Source: Auricularia sp. M13
Taxonomy: Eukaryota; Basidiomycota; Agaricomycetes; Auriculariales; Auriculariaceae
DNA length: 64,000 nucleotides
NCBI GenBank assembly: GCA_037042915.1
Contig: CM073201.1
Coordinates: 682,001-746,000 of the forward strand
Direction of reading: 5' to 3'
The notes under the pieces are model-generated. The model was not told the origin of the DNA. It searched no databases and saw only the letters and a list, made by a program, of their open reading frames with translations. Position numbers and translations under genes: made by a program. Shown here piece by piece: positions 52,633 through 63,600 of this stretch (position 1 is the first letter of the stretch; each line of letters begins with the position of its first letter).

Positions 52633-53322
52633 GGGCGTTTCACGAACCGTTTTTTGGGCCGTTTTTAGGACATTTTGATGGCATTTTTTGTGTCGTTTTC
52701 TTGGTTGTTTTGGAGTCAAAAAAGCCATCAAAAATGAGTTGGTTTGTGAAACCCCCCTCCGGAGAACTATTTTACAGTCATTTTTGATGTCTTTTCCCGC
52801 ATTGCAGGACTGAGATTTGCCCCCCGGACTACAGCTCCTTGAAGTACACAGGAGCATAGTGCCGCATGCCTGAATGCCTAAACAGACATTAAATGATTAT
52901 ATGAGCTCAACAAGCAGCTTTGAGCAAGAAAAATGTCGGTCTAGTAAGTAAAATATATGTCAAGATACCTCAAAGGTTACTGTCTCCTTTGAACATCATT
53001 ATGTCTATCATTTGTGACCTGTGAGAATGTCCCTGTACTCGTAGTATGGACGGGTAATGGGTGTTGGTCACCGTAGAGCACAGGAGCTCGGAGCCTTTGC
53101 CGCCGGAGCACAAGGATCCGCGGGCGGCCTGAGGGCAAAAAACAAAAACGGTCAAAAAAACGGAGACAGAAACGTGCTCGAGGCCGTTTCTGAAAAGCCG
53201 TTTTTTCGGTTGTTTCCGGTCGTTTTTTAGGAGTTCCGGGGTCTCATTTTTTGCAAAAACGGTTTTTCGAAATCCATCAAAACGGCCTAAAAACGGCCCA
53301 AAAAACGGTTCGTGAAACGCCC
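52633..53322. mobile_element. TA-flanked MITE with long TIRs
   Basis: About 690 bases. Left end GGGCGTTTCACGAACCGTTT; the right end mirrors it; both are bordered by TA (52631-52632 and 53323-53324). The similarity extends roughly 45-50 bases inward with many CGTTTTT-type repeats. It has no ORF. A TA target fits the Tc1/mariner group. Confidence 0.8.
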
Positions 53323-53599
53323 TAATCACCTTTGCTGAAGCATGGATTTTCCCGGCCTGCCTCAAGGCCACATATGGTCGGGAAATGTGCTACTGGCTTA
53401 CGAACAGCTACTGGACATACACGAGCGCTCAGTTCGACTGCTTGACCTCGACGACGCCGATCCAATTCGGCTTCAACTACAGCTTGTTGCGGTCTTCGTC
53501 AGGTCCCTCCTCCCCCGCTGTCTCATTTCGCCGACCCGTGGTCCTTGCACTTCATTTGGGCGCCCCAAACTCCTTTCGCCCGGCCCCACAGCCCCTCCG

Positions 53600-53965
53600 T
53601 CGGCGCGTCCTAGCGGTCCCCCCGCTCGGCGAGCGTTTCGGTCTCTTCCCAGGAGAAGGGTAATACAACGGGATGTTTCTGGTTTGGTTGGGCTCTATTT
53701 ATCCCGGGTTTCCTGTCTCGCCGAGGACACCCCGGCGGTCTCTCTCGGCTTGATCTGTGGCGCCCGCGTGACACCCGGTCGGTGGCGCAATTGGTCCGCG
53801 GGCCCCCTCGGCCTTGCTTCCGGAGTATATATACCTGGGCCGGAGCCCCCTCTTGTACCTTAGGTTTGGTCTGGTCTATCATACCGCTTATCCGCTCCTC
53901 CCTCTCCTCACTCATCCCTACCCCTCGGGCGTCGTCTCAGAGAGTGATATAGCAGTCACCGTGAC
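53600..53965 (+). promoter_or_regulatory. Promoter-like repeat module upstream of the integrase gene
   Basis: A TATATATA-type box (53824-53832) is followed by CCTTAGGTTTGGTCTGGTC and a block matching the repeat at 51716-51815 in inverse orientation. It ends at an intron-acceptor-like CCGTGACACAG just before the coding region. The module is repetitive, so its role as this gene's promoter is inferred from position. Confidence 0.4.
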
Positions 53966-53999
53966 ACAGCTAGAAGCCATCCTGGGTCGAGGTCGTCAG

Positions 54000-55763
54000 A
54001 TGCTTCTTGACTGTCAAGACATCGGCAGTCTCCGTACATGGGCAAAGGCAGCTGCCCGTGTATTTCAGCAGCAGGTCGAAGCGCTTGACGAAGCTGCGCA
54101 GGCTTCGCGTGGCGTGTGCGTTGTACATCAACATTGTGTATTGATGCTCAATGATATTCTGCCATAGTGATAACCTCAATGTCCGCTACATTGCCCCAGT
54201 CAAGATCGTACGAAACGGACGGCGTGGACGTCCCAAGAAAATTCTGAACCGTGCTTGGCTCGCAAATGGAGTCTCATCGAAGCGTCGTCTGCGCATCACC
54301 ACCCTGGCCCGAGTCGCGAAGGTTTCGCGCCGCACGATGCAAAATTATCTCAAATTGTATAAACTCAAGCGTGCATTCTCGCGGCTCGACAACGAGGAGC
54401 TCGACACGCTGGTCCGCTATTACAAGCTCTGTCACCCAGCAGGTGGCATACGCTATGTTATGGGTTTCCTCCAGAATCTCGGACTACGTGTTCCTCGGCA
54501 ACGCATTGAAGACAGTCTATGTCGTGTCGATGGTCTTGGTCGTACCCTGCGCAACAACAACAAAATCAAGTGTCAACAGTACAAAGTGAAACGTCCGCAT
54601 GCGCTCTGGCACGTCAACGGCCATCACAAGCTCATCCGGTGGGGAATCGTGGTGCATGCTTTTATTGACGGACACACCCGAGTGGTAACTTTCAAACTCT
54701 CGTTCAGACGCCCAATACTGATTTGAACTTCTGTAACGTGCAGGTTACAGGCGCACGGGCAAGTAACAACAACCGAGCCAGGACCGTCCTGCGTGTATTC
54801 CGCAGGGCAGTCAAGAAGTATGGATGGCCATCCCGAGTGCGGGGCGACCGGGGACGTGAAAACAGTAAAGTGTCGATTGCCATGGTGATGTACCGCGGTC
54901 CACGTCGTGCGTCGTTCATTTGGGGCTGGTGTGTGGTCTTCATATACATCAATTATCTCTGACCAGAGCCTAGCTCTCCATGCAACACCCGAATCGAGCG
55001 GTGGTGGGTAGAGTTTGGCCCCCGAGTTGGTCATTACTGGCGCGCTTTCTTTACACGCCTCGAGCGCCTGCACCATCTTGACGCGAGTAACGCTACGCAT
55101 CTATGGCTTCTCCATATACTCTTCCTCGACCTCATTAACGCTGATCTTGAGGACTGTATCAACAAATGGAACTGGCATCCCGTATCTGGTATTGGCCACA
55201 ACGTGTCGCCGATGGTGAGCTTTGTTCATAGACATATCAATTTCTTACACCATGTTTAGGATGCCCTTTTCCTTGGCCAGACTGAGGAGGGCATGTATGA
55301 AGACGAGCTACAGGATGTCAACCCAGAGGTTATTGAGGCGTATTACGGTGCAGAGTATTTGGACGATGAGTTCGACGCCCACGGTGAGTTTCTTCTGGAC
55401 CGTATCCATTGCCCAGCCTCTGACATGTGGCAAGATGTTGCGGCACGTGTCGAGGCTGCTCAAGCTGGAAACGTCCATGAAGAGCCAGTTCCTGTTCCAC
55501 AGAACAACTCACCGTTCGCATCCACTGCAGATGAGAACACATTTCTTGCCACAGTTCAGGAGGTTCAGGCAGCAGGAATTGTTCCTGAACTTTTTGCAGC
55601 TGCCGTTGCGGATGGCTATGAGGAGGTTGAGCAGATTTCCTACGGTCGTCGTGGTACACGCGAGCTGACGGTCACGCTGCCCCATGATATTTGGTTTGCA
55701 CGCGCATTACTTTGGGCTCAAGCTATTGATGTACTCTCGCGCATTCAAACCATGCAGACATAA
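54000..55763 (+). CDS. Integrase-core (DDE) protein, one catalytic Asp changed
   Basis: Multi-exon gene. MLLDCQDIGSLRTWAKAAAR leads over an intron (about 54115-54167) to an AT-hook-like RRGRPKK and a helix-turn-helix-like RITTLARVAKVSRRTMQNYL. Next are GIRYVMGFLQNLGLRVPRQR and SLCRVDGLGRTLR. The RNase H-like core reads ALWHVNGHHKLIRWGIVVHA and FIDGHTRVV, an intron (54682-54744), TGARASNNNRARTVL, SRVRGDRGREN, an intron, and NTRIERWWVEFGPRVGHYW. The family normally has WHxDGNHKLIRW; here the first Asp is Asn (AAC), while the second Asp (GD) and the Glu (RIE) remain. The C-terminal exon is acidic (GTEEGMYEDELQDVN-like). I relate it to the eukaryotic integrase-core family with IS3/retroviral-type folds, found in transposons and as host genes. 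With the Asn it is probably not an active transposase. Confidence 0.75.
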
Positions 55764-55877
55764 CAATTATCCCATATGTTTCTAGCTTTTAATTTTACTA
55801 ACTCGTAATATGGAATTACAAGCTCCCTTGGAAATTTTAGTACAGTAGTGCTTATGACAAGAATCATGAATGCCGGG

Positions 55878-56110
55878 AATTATAACGGGAGTCAAGTTAT
55901 GCCGGGAGTCAAGTTACGGCGGGAGCAAGTTATGACGGGAGTTACGGCGGGAGTCATGTTTTCGGAGGGAAGTTACACCGGGAGTCAGTTTACGGCGGGA
56001 GTCAAGTTTACGGCGGGAGCAAGTTACGACGGGAGTTACGCCGGGAGTCAGGTTTACGGCGGGAGTTACGCCGGGAAGTTACAACGGGAGGCACATTTAC
56101 GGTGGGAGTC
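55878..56110. repeat. GGGAGTnAnnTTACGGC minisatellite
   Basis: About fourteen imperfect units of roughly 14-18 bases, of the type CGGGAGTCAAGTTACGG, followed by a looser TTACGTGGAAGG triplet at 56128-56185. Open readings across it have no independent support. Confidence 0.85.
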
Positions 56111-56319
56111 ACTTTTACAAAAGGCCAAACTTACGTGGAAGGAGTTTGAGATACGTGGAAGGAAATTTTATTACGTGGAAGGAATTTGTTACATGGAGGG
56201 GGCACAATTTTACGACGGGATCAGCAGGAGCCCGGCGTATTACCATGGGCGTGAAATAAGCCGACGGGGGGCGCCGGATTCAATGCACAGTTTGGACACC
56301 ATACCTGTGAATCTGCGAT

Positions 56320-56547
56320 TCTGACTTCCATGGAAACTCAGTTGCTGGGAGTCTGCAACCTGCACTTTCTCAGCATAGGCTGGACCTGTGAAGTGTACAC
56401 ACGGATGCACACCACCGGGATCTTAGTGTTCTAAGCATTGGTCACACCAGCACAGTTGCAAAGCTGCGAATCTGCGATTTTGCGAACCTGCGAATCTGCG
56501 AGTTTGCAAACCTGTGAATCTGTGAGTTTGCGAACCTGCACATCTGC
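56320..56547. repeat. About 180-base satellite, unit 1
   Basis: The unit starts GCTGGGAGTCTGCAACCTGC (56343). It contains TGGACCTGTGAAGTGTACAC and GATCTTAGTGTTCTAAGCA, then internal GCGAATCTG/GCGAACCTG repeats. It continues at 58796 beyond the inserted LINE B copy 3. Confidence 0.85.
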
Positions 56548-58795
56548 GAGAGAGAGAGAGAGAGATATATTCTTCATTTTTAGACAGCGTAAGCAGGCTA
56601 CAAATACAGAGCCAAGACGCTGTGGAGTGCACAGAAGACACATCCAAATGGTGAACAGGGGGCAAGCAGGGGGGAGGTCTAAACAGGGTTGAAGAGGGAT
56701 CAAGTGCACACAGGTGTGAATTCAGGGGGTCAACAGGAAGGTTCACAGCGAGCATAGGGAGGGGGTATAGGGGCATAGAGACCATGAAACGAAACACGCA
56801 CTCAAGGGAAAGGCAAATCAAGTCACATCCATGGCAGTGGCCACCTGGCCACCACCAGATGTCCTCCTAGTTCTCCTGGGACCACCAGAACGGCAAGTCC
56901 AGACGCGGCAAGCTGAGTCGCACATCGTGTGGGACCCAGCACAGTGGGGGCAGCACAAGACAGTGTGTGCACAGTGTGCAAGACCATCGTGGACGTCGGC
57001 GAAGAAGTCGCACTCACTGCAGCCATGCTCAGAAGTCAAATGACTCTGAGAACACAGACCACAGCGAGGGGCCTGGGTGCAGGCACGAGCAGTGTGCTCC
57101 AGACTGCAGCAGTTGGAGCAGGGGCGAGGACGACCAGAGTCATGGAAGTGGCGAGCACGCATAGCGTGGCCAAAGAGGAAGACACCATGGCAAAGGACGT
57201 ACTGCAGGTCATCTTCACGAGTGAAGGAAAGTAGCACAAAGCCAGAGCCCTGCTGGATGATGCGAGTAGGGGGGCCCAACCACATGGAAGGGGCAGCCCA
57301 GGCAAACTGGTGGGCAGTAAACTCCTCCACCTCGGCCTGCAACTCCCGCGACGTCGGCAGGGGCTGGCCAAGGTCAGGAGGCACAACATCAGAGACAACG
57401 GCCTTGAACCAAAGGCTGTCACAAGCAGCACCAGAAAAGGCGGCCTCCTGGGGCAGGAAGGCAGAGGCGATGAGCGCACTGTGGGGCTCCAAGTCGGCAG
57501 CAGTGAGACCTGGAAGCGCAAAGACAACAACGTTGCCTGAGCCAGTCAGGCCAACACCACTCACCCCAAGCCTGGGATGAGGTGCAGCAGGAGGGGAGAC
57601 GCTGGCGAGGGCAGTGTTGATGGCAGAGCGGGCGGCAGCAGCATTCTTGACTGCAAGGCAAACAGCGGTACTGGGCTTGACCATGAGGATCAGGCGGCAA
57701 GCGTCGTGGCGGGCAAGAGGAGTAGCTGGGGCTGTTACGCGGGGCACAGCAGGTGGTGGTGGAGCTGACATGGCAGCACGAGCAGCGTAGGAGTCCTTGG
57801 CAGGACGAGTAGGAGCAGGTGGTGCAGACGAAGAAGCAGCAGCAGGCACACCTCCAGGGGCGCCCTTAAGCGAGGCTACCATAGCAGAGAGCTTCCCAAG
57901 CTCCTCCTGCTGAGCAAGAAGCAGCCTGGTGGTGGAGGACAGCACAACAGAGTGGCAGAAGTCCTTGATGATGGAAGCAGCCTGTGGAATACGCTCCCTG
58001 CAATCAAGGAGCACCTTGAGCATGCCCAGAAGCTCATTGACCAGTGTGACAGAGTTCCTGGAGTCACGAGGAGTCAGGGGTGCAGAGGCCCAATTAGCAG
58101 CAAAGGCAGCAAGGTCAAATCCTTCACAGTCATCCTCAGAGTCTGAGGCCATGTCCTGATCAGAAGCAACTGGCTCAGTGTCCAGTGCACCCCTAGGGGC
58201 ACCCAGAGCCGAAATATCGACACCAGAGGAGGAGAAATGAGCCTGTGGTGGTGCAGAGGCAGGAGGAGGGGGTGCGGAAGTATCCGGAGCGGAGTTTGAA
58301 ATCGATGAACGCGCGGCCTCCTGAGGCAGCACCTCACCAGGGCTCAACCAGGCACTCTGGGAGCTAGCTCTTTCGGGTGGGAGGTGCTGGGAGGTGGTAG
58401 AGGGAATAGGACCGCTTTTCCTGCACTTTTTAGGCCCAGAAATGCGCCCAGGAGGTGGTGCAGACCCAGCAGAACCTGCAAGTTGCCCAGGACTAGCCAG
58501 GGCATCTACAGGCCGCTTAAGGGGGGCAAGGGAGGGAGGAGTGGTCCTTGAGGGAGGGCCAGGGCCAGAGGTGGGGTCAGGGGCAGTGGTGGGGGCTGGA
58601 GTGGCCAGGGCAGGTTGGGCTGGAGCACCCAAGGACATGCCCCACTGGGGAGCCATGAGCAGGCTGGAGCCACTCTTTGGAGGGCCAGGGGGACCCCCTG
58701 GGCCCCTAGGAGGGCCAGTAGGACGAGATGTAGAGGACAGAGTGTGCCAGAGGTAGACTGACTCTGACCAGGTGGTGGTAAGAGTCCAAGAAGCT
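56548..58795 (-). mobile_element. ORF1-only (HAL1-like) retroelement, LINE B copy 3
   Basis: Full length: 5' end at 58795 (AGCTTCTTGGACTC on the minus strand), 5' hairpin, ORF1, 3' stem-loop, and a (GA)n run at 56548-56565 on the plus strand. It is inserted in the roughly 180-base satellite. Because the target is repetitive, a TSD cannot be told from the repeat itself. Confidence 0.92.
56818..58656 (-). CDS. Intact ORF1 of LINE B (gag-like, zinc-knuckle)
   Basis: 612 residues starting MAPQWGMSLGAPAQPALAT, the first ATG inside the element. Pro/Ser-rich N-terminus (GPKKCRKSGPIPSTTSQHLP), an acidic middle (SDSEDDCEGFDLAAFAANW), a coiled segment (LLLAQQEELGKLSAMVASLK), then the region shared with LINE A ORF1 (RLILMVKPS, SGNVVVFALPGLTAADLEPH, GSGFVLLSFTREDDLQYVL), which resembles an RNA-recognition fold. 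Cys/His knuckles follow (CSNCCSLEHTARAC, CGLCSQSHLTSEHGC, CPHCAGSHTMCDSAC). The stop is followed directly by the 3' region. It presumably coats its own RNA and delivers it to an RT supplied in trans. Its middle region differs from copies 1 and 2, so it is a distinct subtype. Confidence 0.85.
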   Translation of the reverse strand: MAPQWGMSLGAPAQPALATPAPTTAPDPTSGPGPPSRTTPPSLAPLKRPVDALASPGQLAGSAGSAPPPGRISGPKKCRKSGPIPSTTSQHLPPERASSQSAWLSPGEVLPQEAARSSISNSAPDTSAPPPPASAPPQAHFSSSGVDISALGAPRGALDTEPVASDQDMASDSEDDCEGFDLAAFAANWASAPLTPRDSRNSVTLVNELLGMLKVLLDCRERIPQAASIIKDFCHSVVLSSTTRLLLAQQEELGKLSAMVASLKGAPGGVPAAASSSAPPAPTRPAKDSYAARAAMSAPPPPAVPRVTAPATPLARHDACRLILMVKPSTAVCLAVKNAAAARSAINTALASVSPPAAPHPRLGVSGVGLTGSGNVVVFALPGLTAADLEPHSALIASAFLPQEAAFSGAACDSLWFKAVVSDVVPPDLGQPLPTSRELQAEVEEFTAHQFAWAAPSMWLGPPTRIIQQGSGFVLLSFTREDDLQYVLCHGVFLFGHAMRARHFHDSGRPRPCSNCCSLEHTARACTQAPRCGLCSQSHLTSEHGCSECDFFADVHDGLAHCAHTVLCCPHCAGSHTMCDSACRVWTCRSGGPRRTRRTSGGGQVATAMDVT

Positions 58796-59160
58796 TTTTT
58801 GCTGGGAGTCTGCAACCTGCACTTTCTCAGCATAGGCTGGACCTGTGAAGTGTACACACTGATGCACACCACCAGGATCTTAGTGTTCTAAGCACTGGTC
58901 AACCGGCACAGTTGCGAACCTGCGAATCTGTGAGTTTGCAAACCTGTGAATCTGTGATTCTGACTTCCGTGGAAACTCAGTTGCTGGGAGTCTGCAACCT
59001 GCACTTTCTCAGCATAGGCTGGACCTGTGAAGTGTACACACTGATGCACACCACCGGGATCTTAGTGTTCTAAGCATTGGTCACACCGGCACAGTAGCGA
59101 ACCTGCGAATCTGCGATTCTGACTTCCGCAGAAACTCACTTGCTGGGAGTCTGCAACCTG
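58796..59160. repeat. About 180-base satellite, units 2 and 3 and a partial
   Basis: Units start near 58801, 58984 and 59143, all with GCTGGGAGTCTGCAACCTGC. The last breaks off after CACTTTCTCC, where unique sequence begins. Units differ by single bases. Confidence 0.85.
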
Positions 59161-59309
59161 CACTTTCTCCAGTAGTAAGCTCGGAGGTAAACCGACGCCC
59201 AGAACCCGCCGAAGTTCCGATGTCATGCACCAGTTAATCACCGTCATTCATTGACCTGTAACCATATAACTTCTGGTAGAGAGAAAATCTCATTCCCACG
59301 CATTAAGGG
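59161..59309. other. Unique flank of the palindromic element
   Basis: Nothing recognised. It ends at the TSD that borders the palindrome. Confidence 0.5.
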
Positions 59310-59689
59310 AGGTTCATCACCCCAGGCAGTCACCACGGAACTTAAAATACATCCGAAGGGGGGTTTCCCAGTATCAGAACAACCCCCCTTAAATTTGTCC
59401 GGCGGCCAGGCTGCGTCGGCCGCTGGCGACGTTGGCCGGCGGTGCCGTCGTTTAAGCGGCCACCGCCGCGCGCTCGTCGGCCGCCGCCCTCCGCTCATCG
59501 GCCATCACAGCCTGCTCACTGGCGGCCGCCCCCTGCTCGACGGCGGCCACCAGCGCTTCCGGCAACTCCGGAGCTGGCGCTACTGGCCTCGGGACCGGTC
59601 GGAAAGATCCGAAAATTGATCGTCGGGCTGTCCAATGCTTCGTCGGCCATCATGACCACCGGCGCTTAATTTATTGTTCGCCGGCCAGC

Positions 59690-60070
59690 CTGGGAACTGG
59701 CGCTTCCTCGGCTTCGCCGGCGGCTGGTCGGAAATGGCCGATACTGGTCGGCGAACATTTTCCTCGTTCGGTGGCGAGCGTGCACACCGGCGCTTAATTT
59801 CTGTTCGTCGGCTGGCCTGGGGACCGGCGCTTCCTCGGCTTCGCCGGCGGCTGGTCGGAAATGGCCGATACTGGTCGGCGAACATTTTCCTCGTTCGGTG
59901 GCGGCGTGCACACCGGCGCTTAATTTCTGTTCGTCGGCTGGCCTGGGGACTGGCGCTTCCTCGGCTTTGCCGGCGGCTGGTCGGAAATGGCCGATACTGG
60001 TCGGCGAACATTCTTCTCCTTCAGTGGCGAGCGTGCACACCGGCGCTTAATTTCTGTTCGTCGGCAGGAT
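59690..60070. repeat. 126-127-base tandem repeat in left palindrome arm
   Basis: Three to four units marked by GGCCGATACTGGTCGGCGAA at about 59738, 59865 and 59991. The mirror copy is in the right arm at 63190-63600. The unit is GC-rich and open in several frames on both strands, so those readings are not taken as genes. Confidence 0.85.
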
Positions 60071-63000
60071 GCTCACCGGCACTTAATCAGTTTAGCCAGC
60101 AGCTGGTCATCAATGGGCAATGGCCTCAATCCTTCAGCATTAGCTGTGCATATCAGTGTTTAATTTATTTTTGTTGGTGGAATGGTCATTGGCATTTAAT
60201 TGGCTTTGCCAGCAGCAGCTCAGAAATGGCTGCTGATCTTTTCAAGCCATTGTCAGATGCCATGCAAACTCGCCCTTAACGAATCAATCAATGATGAAGC
60301 AGGAAATGGCACTTAAGGCAATACTTGGCCACCAGCAAAGGAATGCTTGGCCGCCGGCGAAAGAGTATTTGGCAGCTACACCACTTTTTCCAGCTGTCCA
60401 ATGCAACAGACAAGCCCTCAAAGTGTCTATCAGCATAGTTTTCAGTGCCTGGCAAAGGAACGCTCAACTGCTGGCGAAGAAAGGCTTGGCTGCTGACGAA
60501 CGCACATACCTCTGCCGGCGAACAAATATGTGGCCGCCGGCGAAGTGTTCAGTGGCGGATGATGGCCAGATATCACTGAAATGAATCTCTTTGAAACTTC
60601 GACTGTATGAACCCATATATATTCACATTGTCCCAGCGAATTATCAGCCTCCAAGATGGTCCTAATAGAGAGCTATTCATGCATGAAGTGAGGAATCAGA
60701 ACAGGTCAACCATTGCTCCAATCGTCAAGCTCAAACGGTAAAAGTGTGCTGGTTGACATCTCTGAAGATGGTCCAGGCTGTGAATTGTGAGTACATGCAT
60801 TGGTCGGTGCTCGGTGCAAATGGCCACTTTTTGCTCAACAATGATCAGTTCGCCCAGAGAGGGTTTGTTAATTATATCCTTAGCAAATCTCGCTGCGGGT
60901 TGAAGGACAACATAAAAGATTTTCGAGATATTGTGCAGGTCTGTATATTTTGAAATGATGGTGCAGTGCACATTTTCGCCGGCCGGCCTTCCAAGGCCAA
61001 TAGACCTCAGACTTTGAGGACAGACATTGCTCCACGCATGTTGATCTATTGGAATGTGTCCATAACATCCAATCCTAGAGTTTAACTGCAGGGGATGCGG
61101 AATTGGTGGAGGAATTGCATTCGCAAATCCGATCCTCAGTTTCTGTCCAGAAGTACCTTCACCCAGAGTGCATTTGTTAATTATATTCTTAGCAACTTAG
61201 GGTGCATATGCCAGGACATCATACAAGATTTTGGAGATAGTTTTCAGGGCTGTATATTTTGAGGCTATGGTGGGGTGAGCGGTTTATCGCTCCAAGCCTT
61301 CCCACCCTCCTAGACCTCAGTACCCGACCTTATAACATGCTCTAAGCCCATGGGACTATTGTATAGTATGCCTACATGAACCTCCTGAAGTTTGAATGCA
61401 ATTGATTAAGAACTGGTGGAGAAATGACATGCGCATGTGGTGGAACTGAGTTGCAGCCAAGTTCACCATGAATTGCACATGCAACCTACCCCACCTTCCA
61501 GGTCAAGTGTCTCAGCGCCCATATAACACGTTATCTCAAGGATGGCATTGGGTACACTAGTTTTATGAGGTCTCAGTCCCTGAGAAGCATCGACTGGAGT
61601 GTGGAGTAGGTTCCAACTGCTTATCCTGGTGAACAGACTGCAACTCACACCACACTCCAGTCGATGCTTCTCAGGGACTGAGACCTCATAAAACTAGTGT
61701 ACCCAATGCCATCCTTGAGATAACGTGTTATATGGGCGCTGAGACACTTGACCTGGAAGGTGGGGTAGGTTGCATGTGCAATTCATGGTGAACTTGGCTG
61801 CAACTCAGTTCCACCACATGCGCATGTCATTTCTCCACCAGTTCTTAATCAATTGCATTCAAACTTCAGGAGGTTCATGTAGGCATACTATACAATAGTC
61901 CCATGGGCTTAGAGCATGTTATAAGGTCGGGTACTGAGGTCTAGGAGGGTGGGAAGGCTTGGAGCGATAAACCGCTCACCCCACCATAGCCTCAAAATAT
62001 ACAGCCCTGAAAACTATCTCCAAAATCTTGTATGATGTCCTGGCATATGCACCCTAAGTTGCTAAGAATATAATTAACAAATGCACTCTGGGTGAAGGTA
62101 CTTCTGGACAGAAACTGAGGATCGGATTTGCGAATGCAATTCCTCCACCAATTCCGCATCCCCTGCAGTTAAACTCTAGGATTGGATGTTATGGACACAT
62201 TCCAATAGATCAACATGCGTGGAGCAATGTCTGTCCTCAAAGTCTGAGGTCTATTGGCCTTGGAAGGCCGGCCGGCGAAAATGTGCACTGCACCATCATT
62301 TCAAAATATACAGACCTGCACAATATCTCGAAAATCTTTTATGTTGTCCTTCAACCCGCAGCGAGATTTGCTAAGGATATAATTAACAAACCCTCTCTGG
62401 GCGAACTGATCATTGTTGAGCAAAAAGTGGCCATTTGCACCGAGCACCGACCAATGCATGTACTCACAATTCACAGCCTGGACCATCTTCAGAGATGTCA
62501 ACCAGCACACTTTTACCGTTTGAGCTTGACGATTGGAGCAATGGTTGACCTGTTCTGATTCCTCACTTCATGCATGAATAGCTCTCTATTAGGACCATCT
62601 TGGAGGCTGATAATTCGCTGGGACAATGTGAATATATATGGGTTCATACAGTCGAAGTTTCAAAGAGATTCATTTCAGTGATATCTGGCCATCATCCGCC
62701 ACTGAACACTTCGCCGGCGGCCACATATTTGTTCGCCGGCAGAGGTATGTGCGTTCGTCAGCAGCCAAGCCTTTCTTCGCCAGCAGCTGAGTGTTCCTTT
62801 GCCAGGCACTGAAAACTATGCTGATAGACACTTTGAGGGCTTTTCTGTTGCATTGGACAGCTGGAAAAAGTGGTGTAGCTGCCAAATACTCTTTCGCCGG
62901 CCTACTTCGCCGGCGGCCAAGCATTCCTTTGCTGGTGGCCAAGTATTGCCTTAAGTGCCATTTCCTGCTTCATCATTGATTGATTCGTTAAGGGCGAGTT

Positions 63001-63189
63001 TGCATGGCATCTGACAATGGCTTGAAAAGATCAGCAGCCATTTCTGAGCTGCTGCTGGCAAAGCCAATTGAATGCCAATGACCATTCCACCAACAAAAAT
63101 AAATTAAACACTGATATGCACAGCTAATGCTGAAGGATTGAGGCCATTGCCCATTGATGACCAGCTGCTGGCTAAACTGATTAAGTGCC

Positions 63190-63600
63190 GGTGAGCATCC
63201 TGCCGACGAACAGAAATTAAGCGCCGGTGTGCACGCTCGCCACTGAAGGAGAAGAATGTTCGCCGACCAGTATCGGCCATTTCCGACCAGCTGCCGGCGA
63301 AGCCGAGGAAGCGCCGGTCCCCAGGCCAGCCGACGAACAGAAATTAAGCGCCGGTGTGCACGCTCGCCACCGAACGAGGAAAATGTTCGCCGACCAGTAT
63401 CGGCCATTTCCGACCAGCCGCCGGCGAAGCCGAGGAAGCGCCGGTCCCCAGGCCAGCCGACGAACAGAAATTAAGCGCCGGTGTGCACGCTCGCCACCGA
63501 ACGAGGAAAATGTTCGCCGACCAGTATCGGCCATTTCCGACCAGCCGCCGGCGAAGCCGAGGAAGCGCCAGTTCCCAGGCTGGCCGGCGAACAATAAATT
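63190..63600. repeat. 126-127-base tandem repeat in right palindrome arm
   Basis: Mirror image of 59690-60070, with the same unit and about the same number of copies. Confidence 0.85.

Noticed and set aside
52384-53371. 133-157-residue readings across the TA-flanked MITE
   Set aside because: They come from the MITE's terminal inverted repeats and read equally on both strands.
59674-60279. 201-residue protein (and mirror versions at 63217-63827) in the palindrome
   Set aside because: It is made of a GC-rich 126-127-base tandem repeat that is open in several frames on both strands, with no domain.
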